Notes: a model not told the origin generated them from the sequence alone. 64,000 nucleotides of DNA from Knoellia sp. p5-6-4 (GCF_029222705.1 NZ_JARGZF010000001.1:1-64000), one strand, 5' to 3'. Shown: positions 18,432 through 28,236, counted from the first letter of the stretch. Program-made: numbers and translations.

Positions 18432-19541
18432 TCAGAAGCGGCCGTCGCCGCCCTCGAGGGGAAGCGGCGTCAGCAGGGGGTCGCTGCCGGCCGGCGGGGT
18501 GAGGCCGAGGTGCTTCCACGCCAGCGCGGTCGCGGCCCGCCCTCGTGGGGTGCGGGCCATGAAGCCCTCCCGCACGAGGAACGGCTCGGCCACCGTCTCG
18601 ACGGTGTCGGCCTCCTCGCCGACGGCGACCGCGAGGGTGCCCAGGCCCACCGGCCCTCCCCCGAAGCGGCGGCAGAGGGCCTCGAGCACGGCGCGGTCGA
18701 GCCGGTCGAGCCCCCGGTCGTCGACGTCGAACAGGGCGAGGGCGGCGTGGGCAGCCTCCTGGTCGACGACGCTGCGCCCGTGCACCTGCGCCCAGTCGCG
18801 CACCCGGCGCAGCAACCGGTTGGCGATGCGGGGCGTGCCTCGCGAGCGTCGCGCGATCTCGGCGATGCCCAGGCCGTCGGCCTCGACCTCGAGGAGCCTG
18901 GCCGAGCGGTGCAGGATCCGGACGAGGTCGTCGCTCGCGTAGAAGTCGAGGTGTCCGGTGAAGCCGAAGCGGTCGCGCAGCGGTGCGGGCAGCAGCCCGG
19001 CCCGGGTGGTCGCGCCGACCACGGTGAACGGCGGCAGCTCCAGGGGGATGGCTGTCGCCCCCGGGCCCTTGCCGACGATCACGTCGACCCGGAAGTCCTC
19101 CATGGCCAGGTAGAGCATCTCCTCGGCCGCCCGCGACATGCGGTGGATCTCGTCGAGGAACAGCACCTCGCCCTCCATGAGGGAGGAGAGCACGGCCGCG
19201 AGGTCGCCGGCGTGCTGGATGGCCGGGCCGCTCGTGACGCGGATCGGCTTCTCGAGCTCGGCCGCCACGATCATGGCCAGCGTCGTCTTCCCCAACCCGG
19301 GGGGCCCGGAGAGCAGGACGTGGTCGGGGGCGCTCCCCCGGCGCTTGGCGGCCTCGAGCACGAGGGCGAGCTGGTCGCGCACCCGGGTCTGGCCCGGGAA
19401 CTCGCTCAGGCGACGGGGTCGCAGCGCGGCCTCGACGGTGCGCTCGTCGGCGTCGCTGCCGGCGTCGACGATGCGGGCGGTGGCGTCGAGGGAGCTGTCC
19501 TCGTACATCTCGGAGGCGAAGCCGTCAGGGGCTGCGGGCAC
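18432..19541 (-). CDS. ruvB: Holliday junction branch migration ATPase RuvB
   Basis: AAA+ motor that drives branch migration with RuvA. The 369-residue protein has Walker [12 protein letters not shown] near 75, Walker [10 protein letters not shown] near 130, sensor 1 [10 protein letters not shown], the arginine finger region [18 protein letters not shown], and the C-terminal winged helix ([21 protein letters not shown]). GTG start at 19541; an in-frame ATG 11 codons later ([10 protein letters not shown]) is an alternative. It follows ruvA by 3 bp. Confidence 0.96.
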   Translation of the reverse strand: MPAAPDGFASEMYEDSSLDATARIVDAGSDADERTVEAALRPRRLSEFPGQTRVRDQLALVLEAAKRRGSAPDHVLLSGPPGLGKTTLAMIVAAELEKPIRVTSGPAIQHAGDLAAVLSSLMEGEVLFLDEIHRMSRAAEEMLYLAMEDFRVDVIVGKGPGATAIPLELPPFTVVGATTRAGLLPAPLRDRFGFTGHLDFYASDDLVRILHRSARLLEVEADGLGIAEIARRSRGTPRIANRLLRRVRDWAQVHGRSVVDQEAAHAALALFDVDDRGLDRLDRAVLEALCRRFGGGPVGLGTLAVAVGEEADTVETVAEPFLVREGFMARTPRGRAATALAWKHLGLTPPAGSDPLLTPLPLEGGDGRF

Positions 19542-19544
19542 GGC

Positions 19545-20150
19545 CTACCTCCCCAGCTCGCGCAGGGCGGCGCGCAGCATCTCGGAGACGGTGGGCGTTG
19601 CACCGGCGTCACCGGCACCGTCCGCGACCCGCTTGACGGCGTCCTCGGCCTGCTTCGCCGACCAGCCGAGGCCGACCAGGGCCTCGGTGACCTGGTCGCG
19701 CCACGCCGGCAGCGCCGCCGCCGCAGGGGCCGCGGCACCGGCGGCTCCCGGCACACCGACCTTGTCGCGCAGCTCGAGCACCATCCGCTCGGCGCCCTTC
19801 TTCCCGATGCCGGGGACCTTTGTGAGGGCCGCGACGTCCGAACCGCTGATGGCGGCACGGATCCGGTCGGGCGGCATCACGGACAGCATGGCCAGCGCGA
19901 GACGCGGACCCACCCCCGAGACGGTCTGGACCTGCTCGAACATGTCGCGCTCGTCGTCGCAGGCGAAGCCGTAGAGGGTCAGCGAGTCCTCTCGTACGAC
20001 CAGGGTGGTCGACAGCGCAGCCTCCTGGCCACGGCGCACCGACGCCGCCGTGCCGGGGGTCGTGTGCACCAGCATCCCGACGCCCCCGACCTCCACCACC
20101 ACGCGGTCGAGGCCGGCGTGCAGCACGCTTCCGCGGACCGAGGCGATCAC
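19545..20150 (-). CDS. ruvA: Holliday junction branch migration protein RuvA
   Basis: Holds the four-way junction for RuvB. The 201 residues begin with the OB fold ([20 protein letters not shown]), have two helix-hairpin-helix motifs ([16 protein letters not shown] and [20 protein letters not shown]), and end with the flexible domain III that contacts RuvB ([22 protein letters not shown]). GTG start in a GTGA overlap with ruvC. Confidence 0.95.
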   Translation of the reverse strand: MIASVRGSVLHAGLDRVVVEVGGVGMLVHTTPGTAASVRRGQEAALSTTLVVREDSLTLYGFACDDERDMFEQVQTVSGVGPRLALAMLSVMPPDRIRAAISGSDVAALTKVPGIGKKGAERMVLELRDKVGVPGAAGAAAPAAAALPAWRDQVTEALVGLGWSAKQAEDAVKRVADGAGDAGATPTVSEMLRAALRELGR

Positions 20151-20698
20151 CCCGCCACCACCGTTCGGCCGGACGCGGCCTTGAGCCGGGCCCGCTCGGA
20201 GGCGGCGGCGAGCGCGAGCCGGCTCTCCCCCGTGCCGCGCCAGTGGTGGCAGATCGCCAGCGCGAGGGCGTCGGCCGCGTCGGCGGGGCGGGGCGCCACG
20301 TCGAGCCGGAGGATGCGGGTGACCATCGCGGTGACCTGGGCCTTGTCGGCGCGTCCGGACCCTGTCACGGCTGCCTTCACCTCGGTGGGCGTGTGCAGCA
20401 CGACGGGCAGCCCGCGCCTGGCCCCCGCGAGTAGGGCGACGGCCGAGGCCTGCGCGGTGGTCATGACGGTGGGCACGTGGTCGGCGGCGTAGACCCGCTC
20501 GAGGGCGATGGCGTCGGGCTCGAAGCGGTCGAGCCAGCGGTCGAGCTGGTCCTGGAGGTAGACCAGCCGCTCCCCCGTGTCACTGCCGCCGGGGGTGCGT
20601 ACGACACCCACGGCCACCATGGCCAGGCTGCCCGGGGAGCCCTCGACGACCCCCAGCCCGCAACGGGTCAGGCCCGGGTCGACGCCGAGAACGCGCAC
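20147..20698 (-). CDS. ruvC: crossover junction endodeoxyribonuclease RuvC
   Basis: Cuts Holliday junctions. The 183-residue protein has the RNase H-like acidic residues: Asp in [14 protein letters not shown] at the N-terminus, Glu in [16 protein letters not shown] near 67, and the C-terminal Asp pair in [18 protein letters not shown] start at 20698 with GGAGGAG about 8 nt upstream. First gene of ruvCAB; an SOS box lies directly upstream. Confidence 0.95.
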   Translation of the reverse strand: MRVLGVDPGLTRCGLGVVEGSPGSLAMVAVGVVRTPGGSDTGERLVYLQDQLDRWLDRFEPDAIALERVYAADHVPTVMTTAQASAVALLAGARRGLPVVLHTPTEVKAAVTGSGRADKAQVTAMVTRILRLDVAPRPADAADALALAICHHWRGTGESRLALAAASERARLKAASGRTVVAG

Positions 20699-20718
20699 GC
20701 TGACAACTCCTCCACATC

Positions 20719-20732
20719 CGAACAGGTGTTCG
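20719..20732. promoter_or_regulatory. LexA-binding SOS box upstream of ruvCAB
   Basis: CGAACAGGTGTTCG is a perfect match to the actinobacterial/Gram-positive LexA core CGAAC-N4-GTTCG. It sits 21 bp upstream of the ruvC start codon, just beyond its ribosome-binding site, where LexA would block transcription of ruvCAB until DNA damage. Confidence 0.85.
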
Positions 20733-20778
20733 GTCGAACGCTACACAGCGCCGGGGCGGCTGCCGCGCACCAACACGC

Positions 20779-21537
20779 CTACTCCTCCGACTCGAGCTCC
20801 GCGAGCACCTCGTCGCTGATGTCGCCGTTGGCGTAGACGTCCTGGACGTCGTCGGAGTCCTCGAGGGCCTCGATGACCCGGATCATCTTGCGGGCGCCCT
20901 CGGCGTCGAGCGGCACCTGCAGGTTGGGCACCCAGGAGGCCTCCGCCGAGTCGTACTCGATGCCCGCCTCCTGGAGTGCCGTGCGGACCGCCACGACGTC
21001 GGTCGCCTCGGAGACGATCTCCCAGGTGTCGCCGTTGTCGTTGACCTCGTCGGCTCCGGCGTCGAGCACGATCTCGAGGATGTCGTCCTCGGTCTTGTCG
21101 CCCTTGGGCAGGATGACCACGCCCTTGCGGTCGAAGACGTAGGCCACCGATCCCGGGTCGGCCAGCTGGCCGCCGTTGCGCGTGAGGGCCGTGCGCACCT
21201 CGGCCGCCGCCCGGTTGCGGTTGTCGGTGAGGCACTCGATGAGGATCGCCACACCGCCGGGCGCGTAGCCCTCGTAGGTGATGTTCTCCCAGTCGGCGCC
21301 ACCCGCCGTCGCACCGCTGCCGCGCTTGACGGCGTTGTCGATGTTGTTGTTGGGGACCGAGGACTTCTTGGCCTTCTGGATCGCGTCGTAGAGCGTCGGG
21401 TTGCCGGCCGGGTCACCGCCACCGGTGCGGGCGGCCACCTCGATGTTCTTGATCAGCTTGGCGAAGAGCTTGCCCCGCTTGGCGTCGATCGCAGCCTTCT
21501 TGTGCTTGGTTGTCGCCCACTTGGAATGGCCGCTCAT
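20779..21537 (-). CDS. yebC: YebC/PmpR-family protein (TACO1-like)
   Basis: The 252-residue protein begins [20 protein letters not shown], the family hallmark, and contains [20 protein letters not shown] and LVFDRKGV-type segments. Members have been described as DNA-binding regulators and, more recently, as translation factors that relieve stalling at polyproline. It lies between pdxT and ruvC in the conserved actinobacterial order. Confidence 0.93.
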   Translation of the reverse strand: MSGHSKWATTKHKKAAIDAKRGKLFAKLIKNIEVAARTGGGDPAGNPTLYDAIQKAKKSSVPNNNIDNAVKRGSGATAGGADWENITYEGYAPGGVAILIECLTDNRNRAAAEVRTALTRNGGQLADPGSVAYVFDRKGVVILPKGDKTEDDILEIVLDAGADEVNDNGDTWEIVSEATDVVAVRTALQEAGIEYDSAEASWVPNLQVPLDAEGARKMIRVIEALEDSDDVQDVYANGDISDEVLAELESEE

Positions 21538-21592
21538 CGCTTCTCCTCGAACTACGTCGTGCTGCTGGGAAAAAGACCGGAGGCGATCTTAC

Positions 21593-22225
21593 TTAAGGGC
21601 CCTTCGCTCCACCGGCACGGGCGTCGCGCACCATCTGCACGAAGAGCTGGTGGAACCGGTGGTCACCGGTGACCTCGGGGTGGAAGGACGTGGCGAGCAG
21701 GCGCGCCTGCCGGACCGCGACGACACGTCCCGCGGCCGGGCCCTCCTCGACCGACGCGAGCACCTCCACCCCGGGGCCGCACTCCTCGACCCAGGGCGCC
21801 CGGATGAACACGGCCCGCATCGGGGCGCCGCCGATGGCGTGGATGTGCAGGTCCTCCTCGAAGGAGTCCACCTGCCGGCCGAAGGCGTTGCGGCGCACCG
21901 TGATGTCGATGCCCCCGAGGGTCTGCTGGTCGGGGCGGCCCCCGGTGATCCGGTCGGCGAGCATGATCATCCCGGCGCACGACCCGTAGACCGGCATCCC
22001 GGCAGCGATGCGGGCCCGCAGCGGCTCGAACAGGCCGAAGGCCCGCACCAGCTTGTCCATCGTGGTCGACTCGCCGCCGGGGATCACCAGCCCGTCGACG
22101 GCCTCGACCTCGGAGGGGCGCCGCACGGTGGTGGCGCGGGCACCGGCGCGCTCCACGGCATACAGGTGCTCACGGACGTCGCCCTGGACGGCGAGGACCC
22201 CGACGAGGGGCTGGCTGGCGGTCAC
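21593..22225 (-). CDS. pdxT: pyridoxal 5'-phosphate synthase glutaminase subunit PdxT
   Basis: Hydrolyses glutamine to supply ammonia to PdxS for PLP synthesis. The 210-residue class I amidotransferase has [16 protein letters not shown], the nucleophile Cys in [12 protein letters not shown] near 85, and the His-Glu pair in [11 protein letters not shown] near 180. GTG start. It lies on the same strand as pdxS but is separated from it by kynU and a small gene. Confidence 0.95.
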   Translation of the reverse strand: MTASQPLVGVLAVQGDVREHLYAVERAGARATTVRRPSEVEAVDGLVIPGGESTTMDKLVRAFGLFEPLRARIAAGMPVYGSCAGMIMLADRITGGRPDQQTLGGIDITVRRNAFGRQVDSFEEDLHIHAIGGAPMRAVFIRAPWVEECGPGVEVLASVEEGPAAGRVVAVRQARLLATSFHPEVTGDHRFHQLFVQMVRDARAGGAKGP

Positions 22226-22280
22226 GCTGAAAGGCTAGGGCCCCTGACGAAGCGTGCGGTCGCTGGGCTAGGTTGCGGCC

Positions 22281-23516
22281 ATGTCAGACCTCGCAGACCG
22301 GGCGCGCCGGCTCGACGACGAGCACGCCGCCACCGACCGCCGCAGCCTCTTCCGCATCCCCGACGGCGTCATCTACCTCGACGGCAACTCCCTCGGGGCC
22401 CTGTCCCTCGCGGCCGCGGAGACCGCCGCCGACGTGGTGGCCAGGCAGTGGGGCGAGCAGCTCATCCGCGCGTGGAACGAGTCGGACTGGTGGGGCGCGC
22501 CCGAGCGCGTCGGCGACCGGATCGGCGCCCTGCTCGGGGCGTCGCCGGGGCAGGTCGTCGTCACCGACTCCACCTCGGTCAACCTCTTCAAGGTCGTGGT
22601 GGCCGCCTCGCGCATGCGCCCGGGCCGCAGCACGGTGCTGACCGACCCCGACTCCTTCCCCACCGACCTCTACATCACGCAGTCGGCGGCCGACCTGCTC
22701 GGTCTCACCGTCGAGCTCGTGCCCGTGGCCGAGGCCGCCGACCGGATCGCCGAGCTGGGCTCCTCGCTGGCGGTGGCCTCCTACTCGCAGGTCGACTACC
22801 GCACCGGCGAGCTGTGGGACCTCGCCGCGCTGACCCGCGCTACCCACGAGGTCGGCGCGCTGGCCTGCTGGGACTTGTGCCACTCGGCCGGCGTGATGCC
22901 GGTCGGCCTCGATGCGGCCGAGGCCGACTTCGCGGTCGGCTGCGGCTACAAGTACCTCAGCGGAGGCCCGGGGGCACCGGCATTCGTCTACGTCGCCGAG
23001 CGGCACCTCGCCGACTTCGACAGCCCGCTGACCGGGTGGCAGGGCCACGCGAGCCCCTTCGCCATGTCCCGCGAGTACGAGCCCGCCCCCACCATCACCC
23101 GCGCGCGGGTGGGCACCGCACCGCTGATCTCCCTGCTCACCCTCGAGGGAGCACTGACGGCCTTCGACGGGCTCGGCGTGGACGACGTGCGCGCACGGTC
23201 GCTGTCGCTGACCTCGTTCTTCGTGGAGTGCCTCGGCGCGCTCGGCGTCGACCTCCCGGTCGCGACCCCGAGCGCGGACGAGCGGCGCGGCTCACAGGTG
23301 AGCCTGCGGCACCCCGACGCGTATGCCGTGGTGCAGGCCCTCATCGCCCGCGGGGTCATCGGGGACTTCCGGGAGCCCGACATCGTGCGGCTCGGCTTCG
23401 CGCCCCTCTACCTCTCGCACGCCGACGTGCTCGCCGCCGCGGAGCACCTCGCCGCGGTGGTGCGCGACCGGGAGTTCGAGCGGCCCGAGTTCCGGACCCG
23501 GGCGGCCGTCACCTGA
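22281..23516 (+). CDS. kynU: kynureninase
   Basis: PLP-dependent cleavage of kynurenine or 3-hydroxykynurenine to (hydroxy)anthranilate and alanine. The 411-residue protein begins with the family-typical RRLDDEHAATDRRSLFRIPD and IYLDGNSLGALS, has VTDSTSVNLFKVV, the cofactor Asp in ACWDLCHSAGVMPV, and the PLP Lys in FAVGCGYKYLSGGPGAPAF near 225. No other kynurenine-pathway gene is adjacent. It sits on the plus strand between pdxT and pdxS; a link with PLP supply is possible but not demonstrated. Confidence 0.93.
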   Translation: MSDLADRARRLDDEHAATDRRSLFRIPDGVIYLDGNSLGALSLAAAETAADVVARQWGEQLIRAWNESDWWGAPERVGDRIGALLGASPGQVVVTDSTSVNLFKVVVAASRMRPGRSTVLTDPDSFPTDLYITQSAADLLGLTVELVPVAEAADRIAELGSSLAVASYSQVDYRTGELWDLAALTRATHEVGALACWDLCHSAGVMPVGLDAAEADFAVGCGYKYLSGGPGAPAFVYVAERHLADFDSPLTGWQGHASPFAMSREYEPAPTITRARVGTAPLISLLTLEGALTAFDGLGVDDVRARSLSLTSFFVECLGALGVDLPVATPSADERRGSQVSLRHPDAYAVVQALIARGVIGDFREPDIVRLGFAPLYLSHADVLAAAEHLAAVVRDREFERPEFRTRAAVT

Positions 23517-23520
23517 CGAG

Positions 23521-23542
23521 CCACCGGCCGACCAGTCGGTGG
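23521..23542. terminator. hairpin between convergent kynU and the small pdxS-linked gene
   Basis: CCACCG (23521-23526) pairs with CGGTGG (23537-23542), extendable by G-U and C-G pairs. It fills the gap between the two stop codons and could terminate both transcripts, but there is no U run on either side. Confidence 0.45.
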
Positions 23543-23543
23543 T

Positions 23544-23939
23544 TCAGCTGCTGACGGTCCCACCCGACAGCGCCAGGGCGGCGAGGAACTCCTCGGCGTA
23601 CTGGCGCTGTCGGCGTTCACGGTCCTCGCTGGCCCACAGGCGGCTGATCCGCTCCCGGCTCACGGTCACGTGCAGCTTGCCCGTGGTCGCGGACTCCAGC
23701 ACCAGGTCGCTGCTGGCGAAGTATCCCTGCAGGGCGGCACGCACCTCGCCCGCCGAGACCGACCACAGCGCGTGGGGAGCGCCCTCCGGGGTGAAGGTGA
23801 GCCGACCCTCGCCGAGGGCCAGCGTGCCGTGCACCCCCGTCAACGACGGGAAACGCCCCCGGCCCGACGTGACCCGGGCCTGCCACGCGTCGCGTGGCAG
23901 GCCCGGGTCCGGCACCGGTGTGGCGGGGTCCAGCGTCAC
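23544..23939 (-). CDS. small conserved protein of unknown function, coupled to pdxS
   Basis: 131 residues, GTG start in a GTGA overlap with the pdxS stop, so it is translated from the pdxS transcript. Visible features are a beta-rich central part ([57 protein letters not shown]) and a basic helix [25 protein letters not shown]. No signal peptide, membrane helix or catalytic motif is seen. The strand pattern could be a small PH-like or lipocalin-like barrel, but I do not recognise the family. Confidence 0.7.
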   Translation of the reverse strand: MTLDPATPVPDPGLPRDAWQARVTSGRGRFPSLTGVHGTLALGEGRLTFTPEGAPHALWSVSAGEVRAALQGYFASSDLVLESATTGKLHVTVSRERISRLWASEDRERRQRQYAEEFLAALALSGGTVSS

Positions 23940-24850
23940 CAGCCGCGCTCGGCGAGCCGGTGCGGCTGCGGGATCTCGTCGACGCTGATGCCGACCATGG
24001 CCTCACCGAGGCCGCGGGAGACCTTGGCGACCACGTCCGGGTCGTCGTAGAACGTCGTGGCCTTCACGATCGCCTCGGCGCGCTGGGCCGGGTTGCCCGA
24101 CTTGAAGATGCCCGATCCGACGAAGACGCCCTCGGCTCCGAGCTGCATCATCATCGCCGCGTCGGCCGGGGTGGCGATGCCGCCGGCGGTGAACAGCACG
24201 ACGGGGAGCTTGCCGGCCTGCGCGACCTCCTTGACGAGCTCGTAGGGGGCCTGCAGCTCCTTGGCCGCGACGTACAGCTCGTCCTCGGGCAGGTTCTGCA
24301 GGCGGCGGATCTCGGCGCGGATCTGGCGCATGTGCGTGGTGGCGTTGGAGACGTCGCCGGTGCCGGCCTCACCCTTGGAGCGGATCATCGCAGCGCCCTC
24401 GGTGATCCGTCGCAGTGCCTCGCCGAGGTTGGTGGCGCCGCACACGAAGGGCACGGTGAAGGCCCACTTGTCGATGTGGTTGGCGTAGTCGGCCGGGGTG
24501 AGCACCTCGGACTCGTCGATGTAGTCGACGCCGAGGGACTGCAGCACCTGGGCCTCGACGAAGTGGCCGATGCGGGCCTTGGCCATCACGGGGATGGAGA
24601 CGGCGTCGATGATGCCGTCGATCATGTCCGGGTCGGACATGCGGGACACGCCGCCCTGGGCGCGGATGTCGGCGGGGACACGCTCGAGGGCCATGACGGC
24701 GACGGCGCCGGCGTCCTCGGCGATCTTCGCCTGCTCGGGGGTGACCACGTCCATGATCACGCCGCCCTTGAGCATCTCGGCCATGCCGCGCTTGACGCGC
24801 GAGGTGCCGGTGGTCGGCTGGGCAGCGGTGACGGGGGTTTCGGAGGACAT
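23936..24850 (-). CDS. pdxS: pyridoxal 5'-phosphate synthase lyase subunit PdxS
   Basis: Condenses ribose 5-phosphate, glyceraldehyde 3-phosphate and PdxT-derived ammonia into PLP. The 304-residue (beta/alpha)8 protein shows [40 protein letters not shown], the catalytic Lys in [16 protein letters not shown] and the C-terminal [20 protein letters not shown] start. Its leader has a strong hairpin (24873-24903). It is separated by 69 bp from the LemA-like gene upstream. Confidence 0.96.
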   Translation of the reverse strand: MSSETPVTAAQPTTGTSRVKRGMAEMLKGGVIMDVVTPEQAKIAEDAGAVAVMALERVPADIRAQGGVSRMSDPDMIDGIIDAVSIPVMAKARIGHFVEAQVLQSLGVDYIDESEVLTPADYANHIDKWAFTVPFVCGATNLGEALRRITEGAAMIRSKGEAGTGDVSNATTHMRQIRAEIRRLQNLPEDELYVAAKELQAPYELVKEVAQAGKLPVVLFTAGGIATPADAAMMMQLGAEGVFVGSGIFKSGNPAQRAEAIVKATTFYDDPDVVAKVSRGLGEAMVGISVDEIPQPHRLAERGW

Positions 24851-24872
24851 TGGGGTGCTCCATGTCGTTCGC

Positions 24873-24903
24873 GGGGCGCAGCGCAGGAGTCGCGCTTCGC
24901 CCC
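24873..24903 (-). promoter_or_regulatory. hairpin in the pdxS leader
   Basis: On the minus strand GGGGCG-a-AGCGC is followed by a 7-nt loop region and then GCGCT-g-CGCCCC, an 11-bp interrupted stem ending about 22 nt before the pdxS ATG. Just upstream on the same strand TAGCAT could be a -10 element. The hairpin may affect message stability or translation; no known riboswitch consensus was recognised. Confidence 0.35.
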
Positions 24904-24919
24904 CAATGCTAGTTGCCCG

Positions 24920-25504
24920 CTAGGTGCGCTCCGACCCGGGGAGCGCGTCGTCGAACTCGATGGTCTGCGGCAGCTCGGCGTAGCCGGCGAGCCGGAACCA
25001 CCGCACGACCCACTTGCGACGGACGCGCTGCACGTCCTTGACCGCGTCGTTGTGGAACCGGCGCGCGAGCTGCACCCGCAGCCCGGCTGCCTCCACCCGC
25101 GCGAGCGCCGCCTCGCCGGTGCTTCCGGGCGCCTCCCGGACCTGCTCGGAGACGGGCGGGGCGAGGGCGACCAGCAGCGCCTCGGTGAGGTCGCTCTCGA
25201 CGACCTCGCGTCCCGCGAAGTGCTGTCCCTCGAGCAGGTCGTCTCCGACCCTGCCGTTGTGCGCCTCCAGCGACTCCGTGGCCGCCGCGGCCAGGATGAG
25301 CGCGCTCGCGGGGTCGAGCGCCCCTGAGTTGGCCAGCTCCAGGGTCGCCTCCGCCCGCCGCACGAGCTGGGCGTCGAGGGCGGACAGCGCACCCTCGACC
25401 CGGGCGTGCAGCCGATCGAGCCGGGCTGCGCTGTAGGACAGGTACCAGGCGATGCCGACCAGCAGCGCCAGCAGCACCCCACCCCAGGTCAGCAGGTCCA
25501 TCAC
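24920..25504 (-). CDS. LemA-like single-pass membrane protein
   Basis: 194 residues. One N-terminal transmembrane helix (about 3-22, LLTWGGVLLALLVGIAWYL) is followed by a helical region with the LemA-like pattern LHARVEGALSALDAQLVRRA and, near 155, LARRFHNDAVKDVQRVRR, close to the LemA RFYNDAV motif. The domain would lie outside the membrane if the N-terminus faces in. Start is GTG 25504 (GTGA overlap with pimA) or the next codon, ATG 25501. Its role in the phosphatidylinositol mannoside operon is unknown. Confidence 0.75.
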   Translation of the reverse strand: MMDLLTWGGVLLALLVGIAWYLSYSAARLDRLHARVEGALSALDAQLVRRAEATLELANSGALDPASALILAAAATESLEAHNGRVGDDLLEGQHFAGREVVESDLTEALLVALAPPVSEQVREAPGSTGEAALARVEAAGLRVQLARRFHNDAVKDVQRVRRKWVVRWFRLAGYAELPQTIEFDDALPGSERT

Positions 25505-26691
25505 TCGTCACCCGCCTTGGACAGGCCGCGCAGCAGGCGGGTCCAGCGCGTGTCGCCGCTGGTGTCGGCCCGCACGCGGCCGGCACCGTGCGTGACGGTC
25601 TCGTAGACCGCCATGACCTGCTCGGCCACGACCGACCAGTCGAACTGTCGCGCCCGCCGCCGCCCCGCCTCGGCGAGGGCGGCGCGTGCTGCTGCATCCC
25701 CGGTGAGCCGGACGATCTCCTGCGTGAGGGCCGTGGCGTCCTCGCCGCGGAAGGTGGCCCCGGCCCGGCCCCCGTCGAGCACCCGCAGGAAGGCCGGCAG
25801 GTCGCTGGCGACGACGGGCGCGCCCGCGCTCATGGCCTCGACCAGCACGATGCCGAAGCTCTCGCCCCCGGTGTGGGGGGCGATGTAGAGGTCGACCGAG
25901 GCCAGCAGCGCGGCCTTGTCGGGGTCGCTGACGGCGCCCAGGAACTCAGTCGCGGCCGCCACCTGCGGCGTCATCCGCTGCCGAGCGGCGTCGGCGTCAC
26001 CGGGCCCCACCACGAGCAGCCGGGCACCGGGGTGGGCCGCCAGCACGCCGGGCATGGCGGCAGCGAGCACGTGCAGGCCCTTGCGGGGCTCGTCGATGCG
26101 CCCGAGGAAGGCCAGGGTCGGTGCGGCGTCGCTGCCCCGCCACTCCGGCCGGGGGGTGGCGTTCGCGAAGCGCTCGACGTTCACGCCGTTGGGGATCACC
26201 ACGGCGTCGCCGCCGACATGCGTCGTCACGGTGCGGCGCGCGTCCTCGGAGACCGCGATCCGCCCGGCGATCTTCTCCAGGCTGGGCCGCAGCAGCGGGT
26301 AGGCCGCCTGCATGGCTCGGGAGCGGATGTTGGAGGTGTGGAAGGTCGCCACGACCGGGCCCTCGGAGGCCCACAGGGCCAGGAGGGAGATGCTCGGCGT
26401 GACCGGCTCGTGGAGGTGGATGACGTCGAACTCGCCGCGGTCGACCCAGCGCCCCACCCGCGCCGCCGTCACCGGGCCGAAGTTCACCCGCGCCACCGAG
26501 CCGTTGTAGCGCACCGGCACGGTGCGGCCCACGGACTCGACGTACCCCGGCAGGGGTGTGTCGTCGTCGGCCGGCGCCAGCACGGAGACGTGGTGCCCCT
26601 GCCCGATCAGGTGCTCGGCGAGGTCGCGCACGTGGAACTGCACCCCGCCCGGCACGTCGAACGAGTAGGGGCAGACGATCCCGATCCTCAT
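25501..26691 (-). CDS. pimA: phosphatidylinositol alpha-mannosyltransferase PimA (GT4)
   Basis: Transfers the first mannose from GDP-mannose to phosphatidylinositol on the inner membrane face. The 396-residue GT-B protein has the acceptor-side loop YSFDVPGGVQFHVRDLAEHL at 9-28, HLHEPVTPSISLLAL near 95, ATFHTSN, and the donor-site FLGRIDEPRKGLHVL and GGESFGIVLVEAMSAG near 280. ATG start. It follows the acyltransferase by 10 bp and overlaps the LemA-like gene, matching Rv2610c. Confidence 0.92.
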   Translation of the reverse strand: MRIGIVCPYSFDVPGGVQFHVRDLAEHLIGQGHHVSVLAPADDDTPLPGYVESVGRTVPVRYNGSVARVNFGPVTAARVGRWVDRGEFDVIHLHEPVTPSISLLALWASEGPVVATFHTSNIRSRAMQAAYPLLRPSLEKIAGRIAVSEDARRTVTTHVGGDAVVIPNGVNVERFANATPRPEWRGSDAAPTLAFLGRIDEPRKGLHVLAAAMPGVLAAHPGARLLVVGPGDADAARQRMTPQVAAATEFLGAVSDPDKAALLASVDLYIAPHTGGESFGIVLVEAMSAGAPVVASDLPAFLRVLDGGRAGATFRGEDATALTQEIVRLTGDAAARAALAEAGRRRARQFDWSVVAEQVMAVYETVTHGAGRVRADTSGDTRWTRLLRGLSKAGDE

Positions 26692-26701
26692 GGCCGGGAC
26701 C

Positions 26702-27628
26702 TCACGAGGAAGCCCTGGGCGTGAGGTCCTCGACGAAGACCCGTTGGAGCATGTGCCAGTCGGCGGTGTGCTCGCGGATGGCGCCGCCGAGGACGTCGGC
26801 GCACTGCTGGGTCATGGCCGTGGCGCGCTCGCGCGTGGTGCCCTTCCCCGGGTCGGGCACCCGGTCGTGGAAGGTGATGACGACGCGTTGGCGCCAGTCG
26901 CTGCCCGGCACGGGCTCGTAGTGGATCGACACCGGGTGCAGGGCTGCGCCCGTGGCGATGGACAGCGCCGCCGGACCGGCCGCCATGCGGGCGCGGTGGC
27001 CGCACAGGTCCACCTCGATCCCGCGGGCGGTGAGGTCGCGGTCGGCCAGCAGCGGCACGAGCACCGGCCTGCTCAGGTGCGAGCGGAGCTGGGCGAAGAC
27101 GTCGCCTCCCCCGGTCAGCGGCAGGATGGTCATGCCGAGCGACTCGCGGAAGGCGAGGAACTCGGCATACACCTCCTCCGGCTTGAGCCGCTCGGCGACG
27201 GTCACCACCGGGGCGAGCTCGCGCGTGCCCCAGGCGCCGGCCGTGTCCCAGTTGCCCAGGTGGCCGAGGAAGCACACGACGGCACGGCCCCCCGCCAGCT
27301 CCTCGCGGATGGCGGCGTCGCCGACGACCCTGACGCCACGGGCGACGTCCTCGGCACTGCGGTCCGGGAGCCGGAACGCCTCGCAGTAGTAGCGCATGTA
27401 GGACCGCATGCCGGCCCGCACCAGGGCGTCGAGCTCGTCCTCCCCCAGCTCGGGGCGCACCCGCGCGTAGTTGGCCCGCAGCCGTTGCACGCCACGGCCG
27501 CCGCGCGCCACGGCCGCGTCGGCGACGCGGTCGAAGAGGCCGTGTGCCGCCCGCTCCGGGAGCCGTCGGACCGCCGACCAGCCGAGCCGGAAGCCGCCGA
27601 CGGCCAGGGCGTCGCCGAGCGCCCTCAC
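26702..27628 (-). CDS. patA: phosphatidylinositol mannoside acyltransferase
   Basis: Acylates the mannose of PIM1/PIM2. The 308-residue protein belongs to the LpxL/HtrB-like family: the H-x4-D motif is seen as GHLGNWD near 115, followed by VAERLKPEEVYAEFLAFRES, LPLTGGGDVF and LVPLLADRDLTARGIEV. I start at GTG 27628, which forms a GTGA overlap with the pgsA stop; the longer frame to 27673 would overlap pgsA by 49 nt. Order pgsA-patA-pimA equals Rv2612c-Rv2611c-Rv2610c. Confidence 0.9.
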   Translation of the reverse strand: MRALGDALAVGGFRLGWSAVRRLPERAAHGLFDRVADAAVARGGRGVQRLRANYARVRPELGEDELDALVRAGMRSYMRYYCEAFRLPDRSAEDVARGVRVVGDAAIREELAGGRAVVCFLGHLGNWDTAGAWGTRELAPVVTVAERLKPEEVYAEFLAFRESLGMTILPLTGGGDVFAQLRSHLSRPVLVPLLADRDLTARGIEVDLCGHRARMAAGPAALSIATGAALHPVSIHYEPVPGSDWRQRVVITFHDRVPDPGKGTTRERATAMTQQCADVLGGAIREHTADWHMLQRVFVEDLTPRASS

Positions 27629-28236
27629 GCGCGGCTCAGGGCCTGCCGGCGCACCGTCAGCACCCGCTGGCACACGGTGATGAAGCTCGCAATGGCGAGC
27701 AGCGCCAGCACGACGGTGAGCAGCACCTCCGGCGCACCCAGGCCGACGAGGCCGGTGGCTGCCAAGGTGGCCACGAGGCGCTCTGCGCGCTCGGCGATGC
27801 CGACGTTGGCGGTCATGCCCAGCCCCTCGGCGCGGGCCCGGGCGTAGGAGACGACACTGCCGAGGATGAGGTTCGCCAGGGCGAGGGCGGCCATCAGCGT
27901 GTCGTTGCCGTCACCGGCGTACCAGAGCACGAGGCCGCCGAAGATGGCGGCGTCCCCGACCCGGTCGAGCGTGGAGTCGAGGTAGGCACCCCAGTTGCCG
28001 GACCGGCCGGACATCCGCGCCATGATCCCGTCGAGGGTGTCGGAGAAGACGAACGCGGTGATGACGATGGTCCCCCAGAAGAACTCGTGGCGGGGGTAGA
28101 AGGCCAGGGCCCCGACGCACACGCCGAGGGTCCCCACCAGGGTGACGACGTCCGGGCTGACGCCCAGCTTGAGCAGCAGGCGGGCGAGCGGGGTGAACAC
28201 CTTGGTGAAGAAGGCGCGCGCGTATCGGTTCAGCAT
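27625..28236 (-). CDS. pgsA: phosphatidylinositol phosphate synthase (CDP-alcohol phosphatidyltransferase)
   Basis: Joins CDP-diacylglycerol and inositol 1-phosphate. The 203-residue, roughly six-helix protein contains the whole family motif D-x2-DG-x2-AR-x8-G-x3-D-x3-D: SDTLDGIMARMSGRSGNWG directly followed by AYLDSTLDRVGD (about residues 66-96). ATG start, 33 bp after the HIT gene. It heads the PI mannoside genes. Confidence 0.93.
   Translation of the reverse strand: MLNRYARAFFTKVFTPLARLLLKLGVSPDVVTLVGTLGVCVGALAFYPRHEFFWGTIVITAFVFSDTLDGIMARMSGRSGNWGAYLDSTLDRVGDAAIFGGLVLWYAGDGNDTLMAALALANLILGSVVSYARARAEGLGMTANVGIAERAERLVATLAATGLVGLGAPEVLLTVVLALLAIASFITVCQRVLTVRRQALSRA

Noticed and set aside
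27629-27673. Longer N-terminus of the PIM acyltransferase
   Set aside because: It would overlap pgsA by 49 nt and has no conserved residues; the GTGA start fits the other gene junctions here.
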